From Catenaria anguillulae PL171 (Eukaryota; Blastocladiomycota; Blastocladiomycetes; Blastocladiales; Catenariaceae), in assembly GCA_002102555.1 (NCBI GenBank), contig MCFL01000002.1, forward strand, positions 124,001-188,000: a stretch of DNA of 64,000 nucleotides, given 5' to 3'. The notes under the pieces are model-generated. The model did not search any database and was not told the DNA's origin. It was given only the letters and a program-made list of their open reading frames with translations. Shown here in pieces: positions 52,556-63,717 of this stretch. Both the position numbers and the translations under genes were made by a program. The number at the start of each line of letters is the position of its first letter. Position 1 is the stretch's first letter.

Positions 52556-53906
52556 ATGTCCTCATCTTCCACCCAAACCCCGCCCGACGCGGCCCACGAC
52601 CCGGGCTACGACCCCGCCGGCCTGCTGCTCGCCATTGACCGTGCCACCAGCACCGCACCCACGAGGATCGAATCCGTGGCTGACCTTGTCGCCTTGGCCC
52701 TGCACGCCTGCTTCTCGATCGCAGGCTTTCGACTCATTGCCCTCTCGGAATCCGCCAACCTGTCGCCGCCCGTCGAGTCCTCATTTGCGGCGTTACCCGC
52801 CGACTGGAACTCGAGCGCACGCACGTCCGGCGCGTACCTGTTCAAGTACCGCCACAACGAGTCGGCACTGACATTTGTCGTCAAGCTCGTGGCCATGGGC
52901 ACCACCACGGTGCTGGCGCATGCAATGACTGAGGAGGAAAGTAAAGTGTCGAATGCCACGTTGACTCCTAGCAAGATTGTTGCCGAAGGATTGCAGTTTC
53001 CTGTCACGCAACAAGAGCCAGTGAGTGCATTGTACAAAAAGGAGCAGGAAGCTCAGTTACGCGAGTTTATGGAGCAGGTCAAGGAGTTGATTGTTGCACT
53101 TGCGCCCAACTTGAGCAAGCAAGGGTTCCAGCGCATGTACATACGTCTCCTGCTTTCATCTTTTTTCCGTCACCTTGATCTTTGCTGACCGACGCTTTGG
53201 GTCAACCCATGGATCAGGACGGCCACTCGCGAAACACAAACCGCAGGCGACTTTGGTCCCGCCGCCGCCAATCGCCCACACCCTCGCCCACTTGCGCCCC
53301 TCGGTGGCGGCCCGCCAATGGTGCCTCCCGTGGGTGGACCGCTGCACAACCCGTCTCCGTTTTCCATTGGCCACTCGGACCTCGACCCGCTTGGCGGCAT
53401 GCCGCCGCTCGGCCCGACACCATTTGGGGGCCGCGGACCGGCACCTGGCATGGGCCCATTTAGTGGCGGTGATACGGGCGGCGGAAGCATCATGGGTCCA
53501 GGCCATCCATTGTTCACGGGCGGCGTGCCTGCGGGACCCGGTAGGTATTGGGGTGGAGATGGTTTGTTGCCGCCGTACGTAGACTCTTGACACTTGTTTC
53601 CTCACGCTGATGTTCGATTCGGCATTTTTGGACTGACTCATATGTACAACTGCGCGTTTCATCTCTAGTGGTGCGGTTCCACCCGGCGCACGCTTTGACC
53701 CGATCGGCCCACAAGTCGGTCCATTTGGTGGACCTGGAGGAGTGCGTCCGCGCCCGCCGCCCGGGCGTGGTGGCATGCCCAATACGTTCCCTGGCGAGCC
53801 CGATTTCGACGAGCTGCCGCCGCCGGGGAACTTGGGACCTCGGGGTCCACGTGGCGGGGGTGACCAAGGCGGGTTTGGAGGTGGGTTTGGTGGCATGTTT
53901 GGTTGA
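52556..53906 (+). CDS. Proteasome inhibitor/regulator PI31 homolog, 381 aa
   Basis: Three exons (52556-53136, 53218-53544, 53669-53906) join in frame. The N-terminal FP-type domain includes GYDPAGLLLAIDRATS, DLVALALHACFSIAGFRLI, LPADWNSSARTSGAYLFKYR and ESALTFVVKLVAMG. The C-terminal half is Pro/Gly-rich with the PI31 signposts FSIGHSDLDPLGG, GGGSIMGPGHPLF and PPGARFDPIGP, then a Gly-rich end with PGEPDFDELPPPGN. PI31 binds the 20S proteasome through this flexible tail and affects its assembly or transport. The start is ATG at 52556 with CACC before it; the in-frame ATG at 52520 is less likely. The neighbour at 54154 is convergent. Confidence 0.9.
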
Positions 53907-54153
53907 TTCAAGTGATCGGAAAACGAATTGCGGGTAGAAACCTTGCAAGAGTTCAAGATGGCCGAGGTGGTTGATGATGTGATCGTTTGTGTGTACATTT
54001 CTGTCATATTCCAGTATTTTCTTCATGTTGCCGTGTTTGTGCAATGCAGAATGCATTCACTTTCTTGGGTGGTGACCAAGAGCTACATATGTATGAATGG
54101 GCCAATTGACTCGAGCAACAAAACCAAAACCATTCAACAAGCATCGTTACTAC

Positions 54154-56577
54154 TTACGCCTTGCCCGCGGCCGCCCGACTCCTCTGCTTTGCCCTCCTCC
54201 TCCTCTTCCTACCCTCGTCAAACCCGCTTGCGTCCCTCAACGACCTGCCCAAGAAATCGGGCTTGCGCACCTTGTAAATACGCACAATCCAATTCTCGGT
54301 GGTGAATGCTTCGTCCATGGTATGCAACTTGATGGGCTTGCTCTGAATCTGCGTGCCGCGCACCCGATCGTACGCCGTGGTTCCAAACACTTCATTGAAC
54401 CGGTAATACGACAGCTTGTACAAGACCGAGTTGCGCATGGTTGGCGGCGCTTGATCGTCGACGCGGTACTCGCCGCGTGGGGTAAAAAACTTGCCTTCGG
54501 AAATGTGGTCCGGGAACACGCCCTCGCCAATGCGAATCATCCACAAAAACTTGTTGATGTCGTCGCCAGAGTAGCCAATGAGCCCACCAAAGATGACAAG
54601 CACATAATCGACATCGAGCCGCTGCATGATCTCGTACGCAGCATCCTCGTTGCTTGCCATGGCGCGCCCCACCGTGGCAATGTGCGTGTTGTTCCACGTA
54701 TTGTTATCGACAAGGGTAGTGCGGTTGGCCATGCCCGCAAGCTGATACCCGTAATCCCACCAGGCCATTACTTTGGCGTCGTCCGCCGTGTTCTTGCGCA
54801 GCCAGTAGTAAGCCTCGCGGAAATCGTCAATGATGACTTGCGACCCGTCGTGCGACCGCGACGACATGACAATGGAGGGCGACGAGTAGGCGTTGGACGT
54901 GACCCAAGTGCAGTGAATGGCAAACACGGTCAGCATGGCCATGAATGGCAACGCCACGAGGTACTTGAGTTCCCAAGCACGCACGCGCACGCCGCCGCCC
55001 GAGCCCGACGCGGTTGCCTTGCTGCCCTTATTGGTTGAAAAAGCCACAGCAACCGTTGGCTCAAACACGCCCACGCCGGCGGAAAACGTGCGCATGAGCT
55101 CTGCCACGGCCACGCCCGCAGCCACACACACAATGGGCGTCAGTGTCAGCATCAGGCGCACCATGACGCCCGCAAAGTAGCTCGAGCACACGGCGTACAG
55201 CACAACAAACACGTGCTCGTCACGGAGCTGCCGGAAGCACAAGTAGACGCCCGCAGGGAACAAAAACACGAGCAGTTGCAAGTCAAAGAAGAAGGACGCC
55301 CACGTGGTCGGCTGGTGTTCGGACACGGATGCAATGATGGGAATGTACTTTTTCGCATACCCAGTGTCCCACAGCGAGTAGAAGCGCCCGGCGAACGGCG
55401 CAATCACGCCCTTGGCGCCCAGGTAAGCGAGCAGGCCCGCTAGGACAAGGGCCACGAGGCCGATGAAGGCACGGAAGAGTAAGGTAAAGTGGTTGGAAGA
55501 CAGGTGCGAGCGTAAGAAGAGCGTGAAGCCGACGAGTTGCATGAGGCCAAAGACACCTATGGTGTGATGACATTTGAGCTGTGAGATTGACCTTGTTTAC
55601 AGGATGAAGATAAAAGGAAAATGAAGTGTACCCATGGCAGCCATGTGCTCAGACGTGAAAATGGGCTGGAACCCAACAAACGGTACCTGCATGCTGGCCA
55701 AAGTGCCTAGTGCGTACCACGTCGTGTACGACACATACAAGCGCGGGCCAAACCTGCCCATGACCATCAACGCAAACGCATGCAAGGGAATCAAGTTGGT
55801 GATAAACACATATCCGCCCCACGCTGCCACCATGTAAAAGTAAAACACGGCCGCCAATGCGCCGTACCACATGGACCCGAGCTTAACCGCCTTGATCCAC
55901 AGGTAGAAGGTGTACATGAGCAAAAAGATGGCAATGCCCTCATTGTCGTACGAGCCAGCAACCGACCGCGAAATGTATCCGGGGGCAATCGCAATGAAGC
56001 CTGCGGCGAGCAGGCCCGCGGACGCAGAGTGCATTTCCTTTGTCAGGAGGTACACCGAAAAGGATGTCAAGGTGGAGAAGAGCGGCGCGAGGAACACGCA
56101 AATGTTGCGAATGTCGACGGGGAAGTTGAGCTTGTGCAAGAGGGAGTGGATGGCGCCCGCGGTCACCATGAGGCCAGGAAACACGGTACCGCCAACGACA
56201 CGGCCTACGTGAAAGAATGATGTTAGAGGTGTTGCGAATTCTGCGGAAGCCATAATGGCACGGGTGAACGTACCAAGGGGATACCACGAACGCTCATCGA
56301 ACCAGTTCCAGAACTCGTACAAGCCATCCTTGACGAGCTTTTGTGTTGTGCGGTAATTGAACCAGCTGCGTAGCACGGGCGAGATCATGGTGAGTCATGG
56401 ATCCGCCACAGACCCATCGACGGGCGGGTAGCAGACAACATACGGGTCAAACTCGTGAATGACGGATTCGAAGCGGATCACGGAAAAGAGGCGGGTGAAG
56501 AAGGCCACGGCAAAAATGAGGCCAAGGATGATCACCTGAAGGGCGCGTCCCTGGTTGGCTGGAGATAGGGCAGCCAT
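54154..56577 (-). CDS. STT3: Oligosaccharyltransferase catalytic subunit STT3, 733 aa
   Basis: Catalytic ER-membrane subunit that transfers the lipid-linked glycan to Asn-X-Ser/Thr. Exons 56444-56577, 56274-56365, 55632-56204 and 54154-55556 join in one frame. Seen are the first membrane helix and the Asp-bearing [12 protein letters not shown] motif in the first lumenal loop, [27 protein letters not shown], the loop motif [16 protein letters not shown] and the signature [10 protein letters not shown] followed by [17 protein letters not shown]. About a dozen hydrophobic helices precede the lumenal C-terminal domain. The end is basic ([14 protein letters not shown]). Length is normal for the family. 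The start [13 protein letters not shown] fits fungal STT3. Confidence 0.97.
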
Positions 56578-58095
56578 GGCGACTTGAGTTGAATTGCTCA
56601 CGGATCGTTCGGCAGGTTTTCGATTGTGTTGGGGCCGGATCGGGAACGGCGGCCAGCGGCGGCGTCGTTGGAGGTTTGATGGGCGCGCCGGATGGAAAGG
56701 GCGTCGGTGGCGGAGTCCAAATGTTGGATTGAGCTTGGGCTGGGCCAAGATTCCCGTCAGAGTGTAATGCAAACGGGAAATGCGCAAAGGATCAGCCTTG
56801 GACTACAGCTCATGCATCGAAATTGGCCGTAGTCAATACCGTTCATGACTGCCTTTGCGTCTCGCGAGCAATGCTCGAAAGGAGACATAAGACGTGAGGG
56901 GCTGTAAAGAGATCGGCGTCACGCTGCCAGTGGCCCTTCGATCTGACACGATGTTTCCGAAAGCATAGCTGCTTGGGCCACTTGCTTCACCTGGCTCCTT
57001 CTCACCCTCCCAGCGACGGCTTAAGGAATCCTTGACGGCACGAGAGGGCGCAGTCACACAAAGATTTTTCCGGAGCGCAACGCCAGGCTCGGCGACCATG
57101 TATCCGACTCATGACTTTCTAGGTACATATCGACCTGCGAATGGGTTGTGCGAATACACAAGGGCATGGAGTACGTACCTAAGCGAGGAGCTATACTGTA
57201 TTTCTGTGCCGCAGCCCGCTGCTGCCTCTCCAGTGTCGTTCCTGATTGTCTGCATCTCCATCCCTCGATCCCGGCAATGGACGACAATTACTCTGCGCAT
57301 ACAATACCCCATTGACATGAAGGACATACCTTTGTAACTGCAGGAGTGGTTCTTGGCGTTGAAAATGTCGCACAATCTGGGCTAATATGTCCCTCATCTT
57401 CCATGCGACCATGCCTTCATGTCATGATGTTCATCCGCAGTGCTTGATTCGGTTATGGTGTCATGTGCAAGTGTGTAAGGTGGAACAGTCATGCACAAAG
57501 TCACGATGCATTCAATTCCATGGTCTAGTCGGGCTACTCTTGATCATCTTACTCGCATAGGACCAGGAAGAAAGCCGTCCATGTCTCACATTCAACGTCC
57601 GCGGACATGACTTTGTCACGCGAGCCTTGACGCGTCTCGCAAGCATGTCCTTTTTTTCTCCCACCAAAGATGGTAGTTGGTCCATAGCGCCGCGACTTGT
57701 CAGCAAGCGGGTTCATTTGAGCAGTCACTTAAGTGCCGGCCGTCTACCTTGATACAGTGCGGAAAAATGTGCTCATGAGGTCATTTCCGCGATTCCGCGC
57801 TCTGACACCTTCAGCACAGAGCGAGAGGCACCAGCTTTCCCTGAGTGCACTTCGGAGTCAAGATAGACTGCATGCTGCTACTACCTCGCCCGGAGAAAGT
57901 GTACAAATACCGCCCGTTTCCCTGCCAAAACTCGGTCCTCGAAGTGCCTCACCACCAAGTCGGCACTTCTATCCCGTTTCATCCAACTTTTATCGAAGCT
58001 GCTGGTTCAGCTCTGCCCTGATTCATATACACCTCGCAAGATCCTGTAAACGCTCCGTCTTCCCTTGTCTCGACAATTTTGCTTCAACATCCAAG
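56578..58095. other. Divergent intergenic region, no gene seen
   Basis: About 1.5 kb holding the promoters of STT3 (minus) and the second gEgh16-like gene (plus). Short frames occur on both strands but show no domain. Pyrimidine-rich leader sequence precedes 58096. Confidence 0.5.
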
Positions 58096-58792
58096 ATGAC
58101 CGCCAAATTCACCACCTTGGCTGTTCTTCTCATTGCTCTCATCGCGGCTTTGCTTCCCTCTGTTTCAGCGCATGGTCGCCTTGTCAACCCTCAACCTCTC
58201 GTAGACCGCGACATCCGCGTCCAGCGTCGAGGCCAGCCCAGCCGCCGTGGTCCCTGCGGCATCCAAGGCATGCAAACCGCGATCCAAGCTGCGCAACCGC
58301 TCCAAGTGACGCCCGGTCAGCCCAGTACATTGACTTGGCGCAGCGCATTACCAACGGCGACGGTGCTGGTCCCATTACAGCCGCCATTGATCCCATGGGT
58401 ACCGGCCAATCGTTCCCCGTCAATGTGCCTGTGACTCAACAAGTGCCGGGGCGAAAACGGCCGCTTGCGCCGCGCGTCGCCAGAACGTCAATTTTGTGCT
58501 TGACATGCCTGCCGACATGCAGTGTAACCCGCGGTGCGTGCTGCGCATCACACAGCCGACTGGGTTCGGGTCATGTGGCGTGCTCACGACTGGCGGCCAA
58601 GGCGCAGGTAACGATGGTGGTCAGCAGCCGGCGCCGGCGCCTGGCCAGGGTCAAGTTCCCGACCAGCCCGACCAAGGTGCCGCCGACGGCCAAAAGCAGG
58701 CGCCCGTTGCAGGCGGTGCCAACAAGCAGGCGCCGAGGAGGGGCATGAACGGGACCGCCAAGCAGTCGGCCAAGAAGAGCATGTCTGTTTGA
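58096..58792 (+). CDS. Second secreted gEgh16/Mas1-like protein with mature N-terminal His (frameshifted)
   Basis: Signal peptide MTAKFTTLAVLLIALIAALL ends at SVSA, leaving HGRLVNPQPLVDRDIR, identical over this stretch to the paralog at 30487. Next come the Cys in RRGPCG, then a frame change near 58340: relative to the paralog (FTWRITNGDGAGPI) there is an extra tandem GCGCA or a missing base. The frame continues RITNGDGAGPITAAIDPMGT and FPVNVPVTQQVPGRK. A second -1 change near 58480 leads to NFVLDMPADMQCNPRCVLRI and GFGSCGVLTTGGQ. The tail is Gln/Gly/Pro-rich with a basic end, unlike the Thr/Val stalk of the paralog. Secreted; function unknown, copper binding by the N-terminal His possible. 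Confidence 0.75.
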
Positions 58793-59407
58793 GGTAAGGC
58801 CGTCTGAATTATTGCGAATGCTGTCTCATTAAGGTTGTGGGACGCTGGCGTTCGATGGTTTTTCTGATTCCCACTTGGCGGTTGTTCGCTCAGAATCAGT
58901 TTTGATCGTGTGAGCTTGGGGATTGATGGTGCTGGTCGTCACTTTCTGAAAGTACATTTCCAAAGAGAAAGAGCTTGTGCTTCTGGAATCACACAAGACA
59001 TACTCTCTAATACACTCGCACTTTCATGCAAATGCCAACACCTTGTCGATCCTGGTGATACGAACGCGAATGTTCAAGTCAAGTTGGAGTCATATCACTG
59101 GTGAATGAGACGGCCGAGAACTGAAAGAAGTGATGCTTCCAATGAGCTGATCATGTCGCTCTACTCTGTTCTGTTGCGTGGCTGTGGCTCACTGAATGGC
59201 TCACTCACTGAAGCAACAGGTCTTCATTTCAATCCTGCCATCGACATATGTAAATACATATGGCAGCTGTGCAGACAACCTCAAGTACGCTGTTCGATGA
59301 GTCATGGATGCGGTCGACGAGTCGATCGTTTGTCGATGAAGCCAGCCTCTATGAAACCTCATTTACCTCAAGCAATGCTTGCTCAATCTCCTTCCATTAC
59401 CGACGCC
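58793..59407. other. Intergenic region, no gene seen
   Basis: Spacer between two plus-strand genes. An open frame in phase with ankyrin-like gene 3 extends left to 59105, but its composition does not look coding. Confidence 0.45.
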
Positions 59408-61468
59408 ATGTCGGCCCTGACTCTAGTCGATTCGTCCGCGCCTGATCCCAATCCTGCGTGCAACGGCGCTCCGTCTCTCACGCACGAACTCATCGAATCC
59501 GTTCTTGTCGCCGCAGCGCACTTTATCCAACGCCAAAGAGCCGTCAATGCCAAAGTCCCAGCTCCTCGATCCGTCAAGTCAACAGCTAATCTCGGCCAAC
59601 GGCGAGTCTTTGTCCGACGCCGGCAACAAGCTCCTGCTACAGATCAGGGCACCGCCCGCACCGGAATCGGAGCTCCACCACGACACGAGATGCTCGCCCG
59701 ACTGGCCCTCGTCACAATTGACATCCGTCCTGTGCACCGCTACATTCTTCCGCTCCTCCCGCACGCTTGGCCGCCCGCCGTCGCCATTTCCGGCGACCGT
59801 GCCGATGTGCTTGCCTATGCACATTCGCTTGGCCTACTCGATCGCTGGTTCGAATTGGCGCCCGTCGGCCAGCATGCCCAGCTGCGTCAATCCCTCATTG
59901 TCCTTGCCGCTACCAATGCGCGAGTCCTTGAATGGTTCCAGCAGCTTTGGCCGCTCGATTTCCAAACTTATTACAAGGCACACGCGGCCAAGATTCAACA
60001 CGCCCTGGTTCATGCGGCCGTGTCCACCACGTCTAATGTGACCGAGCTGCTTGATTTCTGGGCCGAAAAGTCGGGAATCGATTTGGAAGGCGCCGGGCTA
60101 TTGTCACGGGAAAGCGCAAAAGACGCTTTGATGTATGCATTTCGGGCGCAACATGTGCCCTTGCTGTACTGGTGGGGCAATCACACGCATTTGCTCACAT
60201 CCAAGGACGGCAGCCGGCTCGGGCACATGTGGGATTACGAGTGGGTCAAGTATGCAACCCAGTATGGACACCATGGTGTGCTGGAGGCGTGCATTGAGTT
60301 GCAAGAGGAGGGCAAAGTGAGCTTTGTGGAAGGTAGGGACCCGCAGGCATCACCAAACTCTCAGTCAACAGCAACACAGCTTGATCAGTCGTCGTCGCTT
60401 GCATCCGTTGTCCCTACTTTCAACATCATAACTCTGGGTCTGGACGAGGCAAGTATGGCCGGCCGTGTCAGTTCACTCGAGCGTCTGTTGCATCGGCAAA
60501 ATGAGCGTGGGGATTCGCCAAAGTACTCCGAGTCTGCCATGGATTTGGCGCACTCACCCGACGTGCTCGACTGGTGGGCAACCAAATCGGGCCTGCCGCT
60601 CAAGTACTCGACGCGTGCCTTGCACGAAGCAACGATTCGCCGTGACAAGCGCATCCTTGACTGGTGGTTGACTGCATATCAGAGGGGCACGGTTCCGGAG
60701 CTCAAGTATGACGAGTGGATCATGGCGTTTGCCAGTGCATTGTGGAAATTTGACGCTCATACTGGCAAGCCCAGTGCCGCGTGCTGCATGACGCATTTGG
60801 ATTCGGCGAGCCAGGTCGAGATGGTGGAATGGTGGGACAAGTCTGGATTGGATCTCAAGCTTCCCAGTTTGCACTCGATTCTCCAGCGCCGCGTGCCGAG
60901 TCCAATCGACATATGCTTGGACGTGCCTGTCCTTGAGTTTTGGCTCGACCGCGCGAAACGATTAGCTGCAGCAGCTGCGTCTTCATTACCGCAAACGTTG
61001 GCGACGTCAACCATCAACATCGCCCACTTTTTCCCACGCTACACGCAGGTTGCCATGCACCGCGCCGCCTACTGGAACGCAACACCTGCATTGGGCTGGT
61101 GGTTCCACACCGCGTCATTTGTCGGCCTGCCCTTGCGCTACACTTCACACCGCATCATTGAATTCGCCGCAATGTCTTGGTCGCTCGTTGCCAGCATTCA
61201 AAGCCGAAACTCGGCGCTCGAGTTGCTGTTCCAGCTGTTGCCCGAGATTCGGTTTCGCGGTAGTCTGCTGGATTGGGCGCAGGATGCGCGCGTTTCGACA
61301 CTCAGCGATTCGGAAAGGGCACTTGTTGCAGACTTTGTGTGCAGGCTGTGCAAGGCGAGGGCAATCAATGCCGAAACGGGTGGTGGCATGGGACCTTGGA
61401 GTTTGGGGCATTACAAGAACCAGCCGGGCGAGGCATTTGTGTATTTGGAAGCCAGGTTAGGTCGGTGA
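59408..61468 (+). CDS. Divergent ankyrin-like repeat protein 3, 686 aa
   Basis: Intact single exon. The start is placed at MSALTLVDSSAPDP because the family N-terminal helix (LTHELIESVLVAAAHFIQ) follows soon after; in-frame ATGs further left are possible. Repeats are more degenerate than in gene 2: RADVLAYAHSLGL, NARVLEWFQQLW, NVTELLDFWAEKSG, HVPLLYWWGNH, SPDVLDWWATKSG, DKRILDWWLTAYQ, QVEMVEWWDKSG and DVPVLEFWLDRAK. The W-W or F-W pair after the second helix marks the same family as the other two genes. The N-terminal 120-residue stretch is Arg/Ala-rich and may contain compensated frame errors. Expected role is protein binding. Confidence 0.77.
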   Translation: MSALTLVDSSAPDPNPACNGAPSLTHELIESVLVAAAHFIQRQRAVNAKVPAPRSVKSTANLGQRRVFVRRRQQAPATDQGTARTGIGAPPRHEMLARLALVTIDIRPVHRYILPLLPHAWPPAVAISGDRADVLAYAHSLGLLDRWFELAPVGQHAQLRQSLIVLAATNARVLEWFQQLWPLDFQTYYKAHAAKIQHALVHAAVSTTSNVTELLDFWAEKSGIDLEGAGLLSRESAKDALMYAFRAQHVPLLYWWGNHTHLLTSKDGSRLGHMWDYEWVKYATQYGHHGVLEACIELQEEGKVSFVEGRDPQASPNSQSTATQLDQSSSLASVVPTFNIITLGLDEASMAGRVSSLERLLHRQNERGDSPKYSESAMDLAHSPDVLDWWATKSGLPLKYSTRALHEATIRRDKRILDWWLTAYQRGTVPELKYDEWIMAFASALWKFDAHTGKPSAACCMTHLDSASQVEMVEWWDKSGLDLKLPSLHSILQRRVPSPIDICLDVPVLEFWLDRAKRLAAAAASSLPQTLATSTINIAHFFPRYTQVAMHRAAYWNATPALGWWFHTASFVGLPLRYTSHRIIEFAAMSWSLVASIQSRNSALELLFQLLPEIRFRGSLLDWAQDARVSTLSDSERALVADFVCRLCKARAINAETGGGMGPWSLGHYKNQPGEAFVYLEARLGR

Positions 61469-61693
61469 TTCGTCCTTCAATTAGATTTATCGTTTTTCAC
61501 ACGGCTGGCCGATTTTCACTTTCGCTTTCTCGAAACGTTCATACATATGTATAGCCTCCGAGTCGCAATACTCGTCTGCTTTTGTCGGATTATAGTTGGA
61601 AAGAACAGACGAATGCGTTCAATGGTAATGTTGGTACGACCACAACAGACTCCAATGCAACGTTCCCATTCATTCTCACAAGAAGAAATGCAA

Positions 61694-63717
61694 TCACTGA
61701 GTCGCCTCACCTTGACTCAATGGTCGGAAGCGCAACGGCGTAAACCCAATCGGTGCTATGCCCAACGTGCACTCCAGCTGTAACGGCTCGGCCGCAGGCA
61801 CAACTTCCATGCGACGAAGCAAGTGCGCAAACAAGACATGGAGTTCCATCTCGGCGATTCGGCGGCCAATGCACATGCGGCTCCTGTAGGAATGCGTCCA
61901 TGTGATATATGTCAGTCATTTGCGGGCAGAGTCCCTTTTGCAAGAGAGAGAGGGAAAAAAAAAAGAGCAGCAACCGACCCATTTCCAAACGGCAGCGACG
62001 CAAACGAGTGGATATCCTTGGTATCCCACCGCTCGGGCATGAATTTTTCCGGATCCTTGACGTATTTGGGATTCATGGAAATCACGTAGTTGTTGAGCAT
62101 AATTTCCGTGTTGGCGGGCACCTCGTAGCCGGCAATCGTCGTGTCTTTGGTAATGAGGCGCGAGTTACCAGGGAAGTTGGGCAGGATGCGCATGGTTTCC
62201 TATGTAATCATCAAGGGTGATTGTGAACGGATTTGAGTGAATGACAAGTTTCTGTGTGGGGCAGAGGCAAGGCAACACTGAAACAGAATTCGTGTACCTT
62301 AATAATGTTCTTGAAGAACTTGAACTGCGCCAAATGGTGCGACTCAACGGGTCCATCTTGGCCCACAACGCTAACAATCTCGTCGCGCAACTTGCGCTGG
62401 ACGTCTGGGTGCTGGCCGAGGAGATACATGATGTTGAGCGCCGTGCGGGACGTGGTATCAATGCCTAGGAGGTGTCACACCAGAGCAGTGTCAGCAAGTA
62501 AGTTCATCCAATGGACGCAAACAAAAGCCATCATACCGGCATTCAAGAAATCCGCCGCCATGGTCAACATCTCTTGCTGGGACAAAGCGTCCGGTCGACT
62601 CAGCACATGCCCAAGGAACGTTCCCTCAATCTTACTCGGATCTTTTGCAAAATCGCCCACAACGCCCTTGACCAAGTCATTCGTCACCGTGTGAAACTCT
62701 TCGAGCGCCGCAAAGTGTTCGCGCGCCGACGCAGTCAGCTGGTACTTCCAGGCAAACTCGGGATGGCGCATCATGGGCCCCGTGGTGCGCAGCAGGGCAT
62801 TGAATGCTTTAATCATGCGCTCGGCGATTGGGATAGGAGGTGTGGCCAGTGCTCCGAGGTCTTTGCCGAGGATGATGTTGGACACCGCTACAGGGGTAAG
62901 TACATGGCGCGTGTTGAGAAGCTGTTCCCAGTTGTGCTAGGTTGGGAACAGATCAAGTACCTTCGATCGACCAGCGCATAATCAAATCCTCGACATTAAC
63001 CGTCTTCTCGCCCCTCACTGCCGCCTCGCCCTCGGCCTTCAACATGTCCTTGATCTTGCTCACCAACAAGGCCGTCGGCGCATTCACGCACGCCGTGAAA
63101 TTCTTTTGCAGCACGTTTGGCTTGAAAATCAAATCCTGACTCGCCACCCGAATGCGCTTCCACTCGTCGCCATTCGACAACGCGATTCCCTGCGGATACC
63201 CAATCTTCTCGCGATAGTAGGACCAGGTGGCAATCGGCGGGCGCGCTGGGAACATGGGTTCGGCGCGAAACACTTCGGCAACCATGTCCGGGTCGGCAAT
63301 CCAAAGTGCATCTTGCGCGCGACCAGGAAGGCGCACACGAACGAGCGGGCCATATTGGTTGTGGATCGAGACTTGCGATAGGTGGAATTGGTTGCCCTTG
63401 GGCGACCGGTCGTGTTTGCGGAGTTCCGGGATCACCCCCAGAATCGGGATCGATGGGAGTGCTGGAATGGCGGTGAATGGACGCGGGGCGGACGTGGAAA
63501 GTGATGTCGTGGCAGGAGGCCATGGGATCGCGGACGATGTGGGTGCATCGATGGCAATTGCTGTTGCTTTGGTCCGGCGCGGGATGGTGTTGGCAGCGCC
63601 GACCGTGCCGCGCACAAAATGGCCAGAGAACGCGCGTTGGGCCGTACGCATGGCAACTGGGCGGGAGGAAAGCGCAGGCAGTCGGCTGGTCAGGTGAAGC
63701 AATGACATGATATTCAT
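61694..63717 (-). CDS. Cytochrome P450, mitochondrial-clan type, 561 aa
   Basis: Five exons (62961-63717, 62537-62887, 62298-62464, 61979-62199, 61694-61883) join without error; introns are 72-98 bp. The N-terminus (MNIMSLLHLTSRLPALSSRP) is Arg/Ser-rich without an ER anchor, like a mitochondrial presequence. SIPILGVIPEL and FPARPPIATWSYYREKIGYP lead into the fold. The I-helix motif AGIDTTS is completed across an intron. The ExxR motif is in ETMRILP, then PERW, and the haem loop FGNGSRMCIGRR carries the Cys ligand, again split by an intron. Overall pattern agrees with CYP11/24/27-like mitochondrial P450s, which are unusual in fungi. It is a monooxygenase needing ferredoxin; the substrate is unknown. 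Confidence 0.92.
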
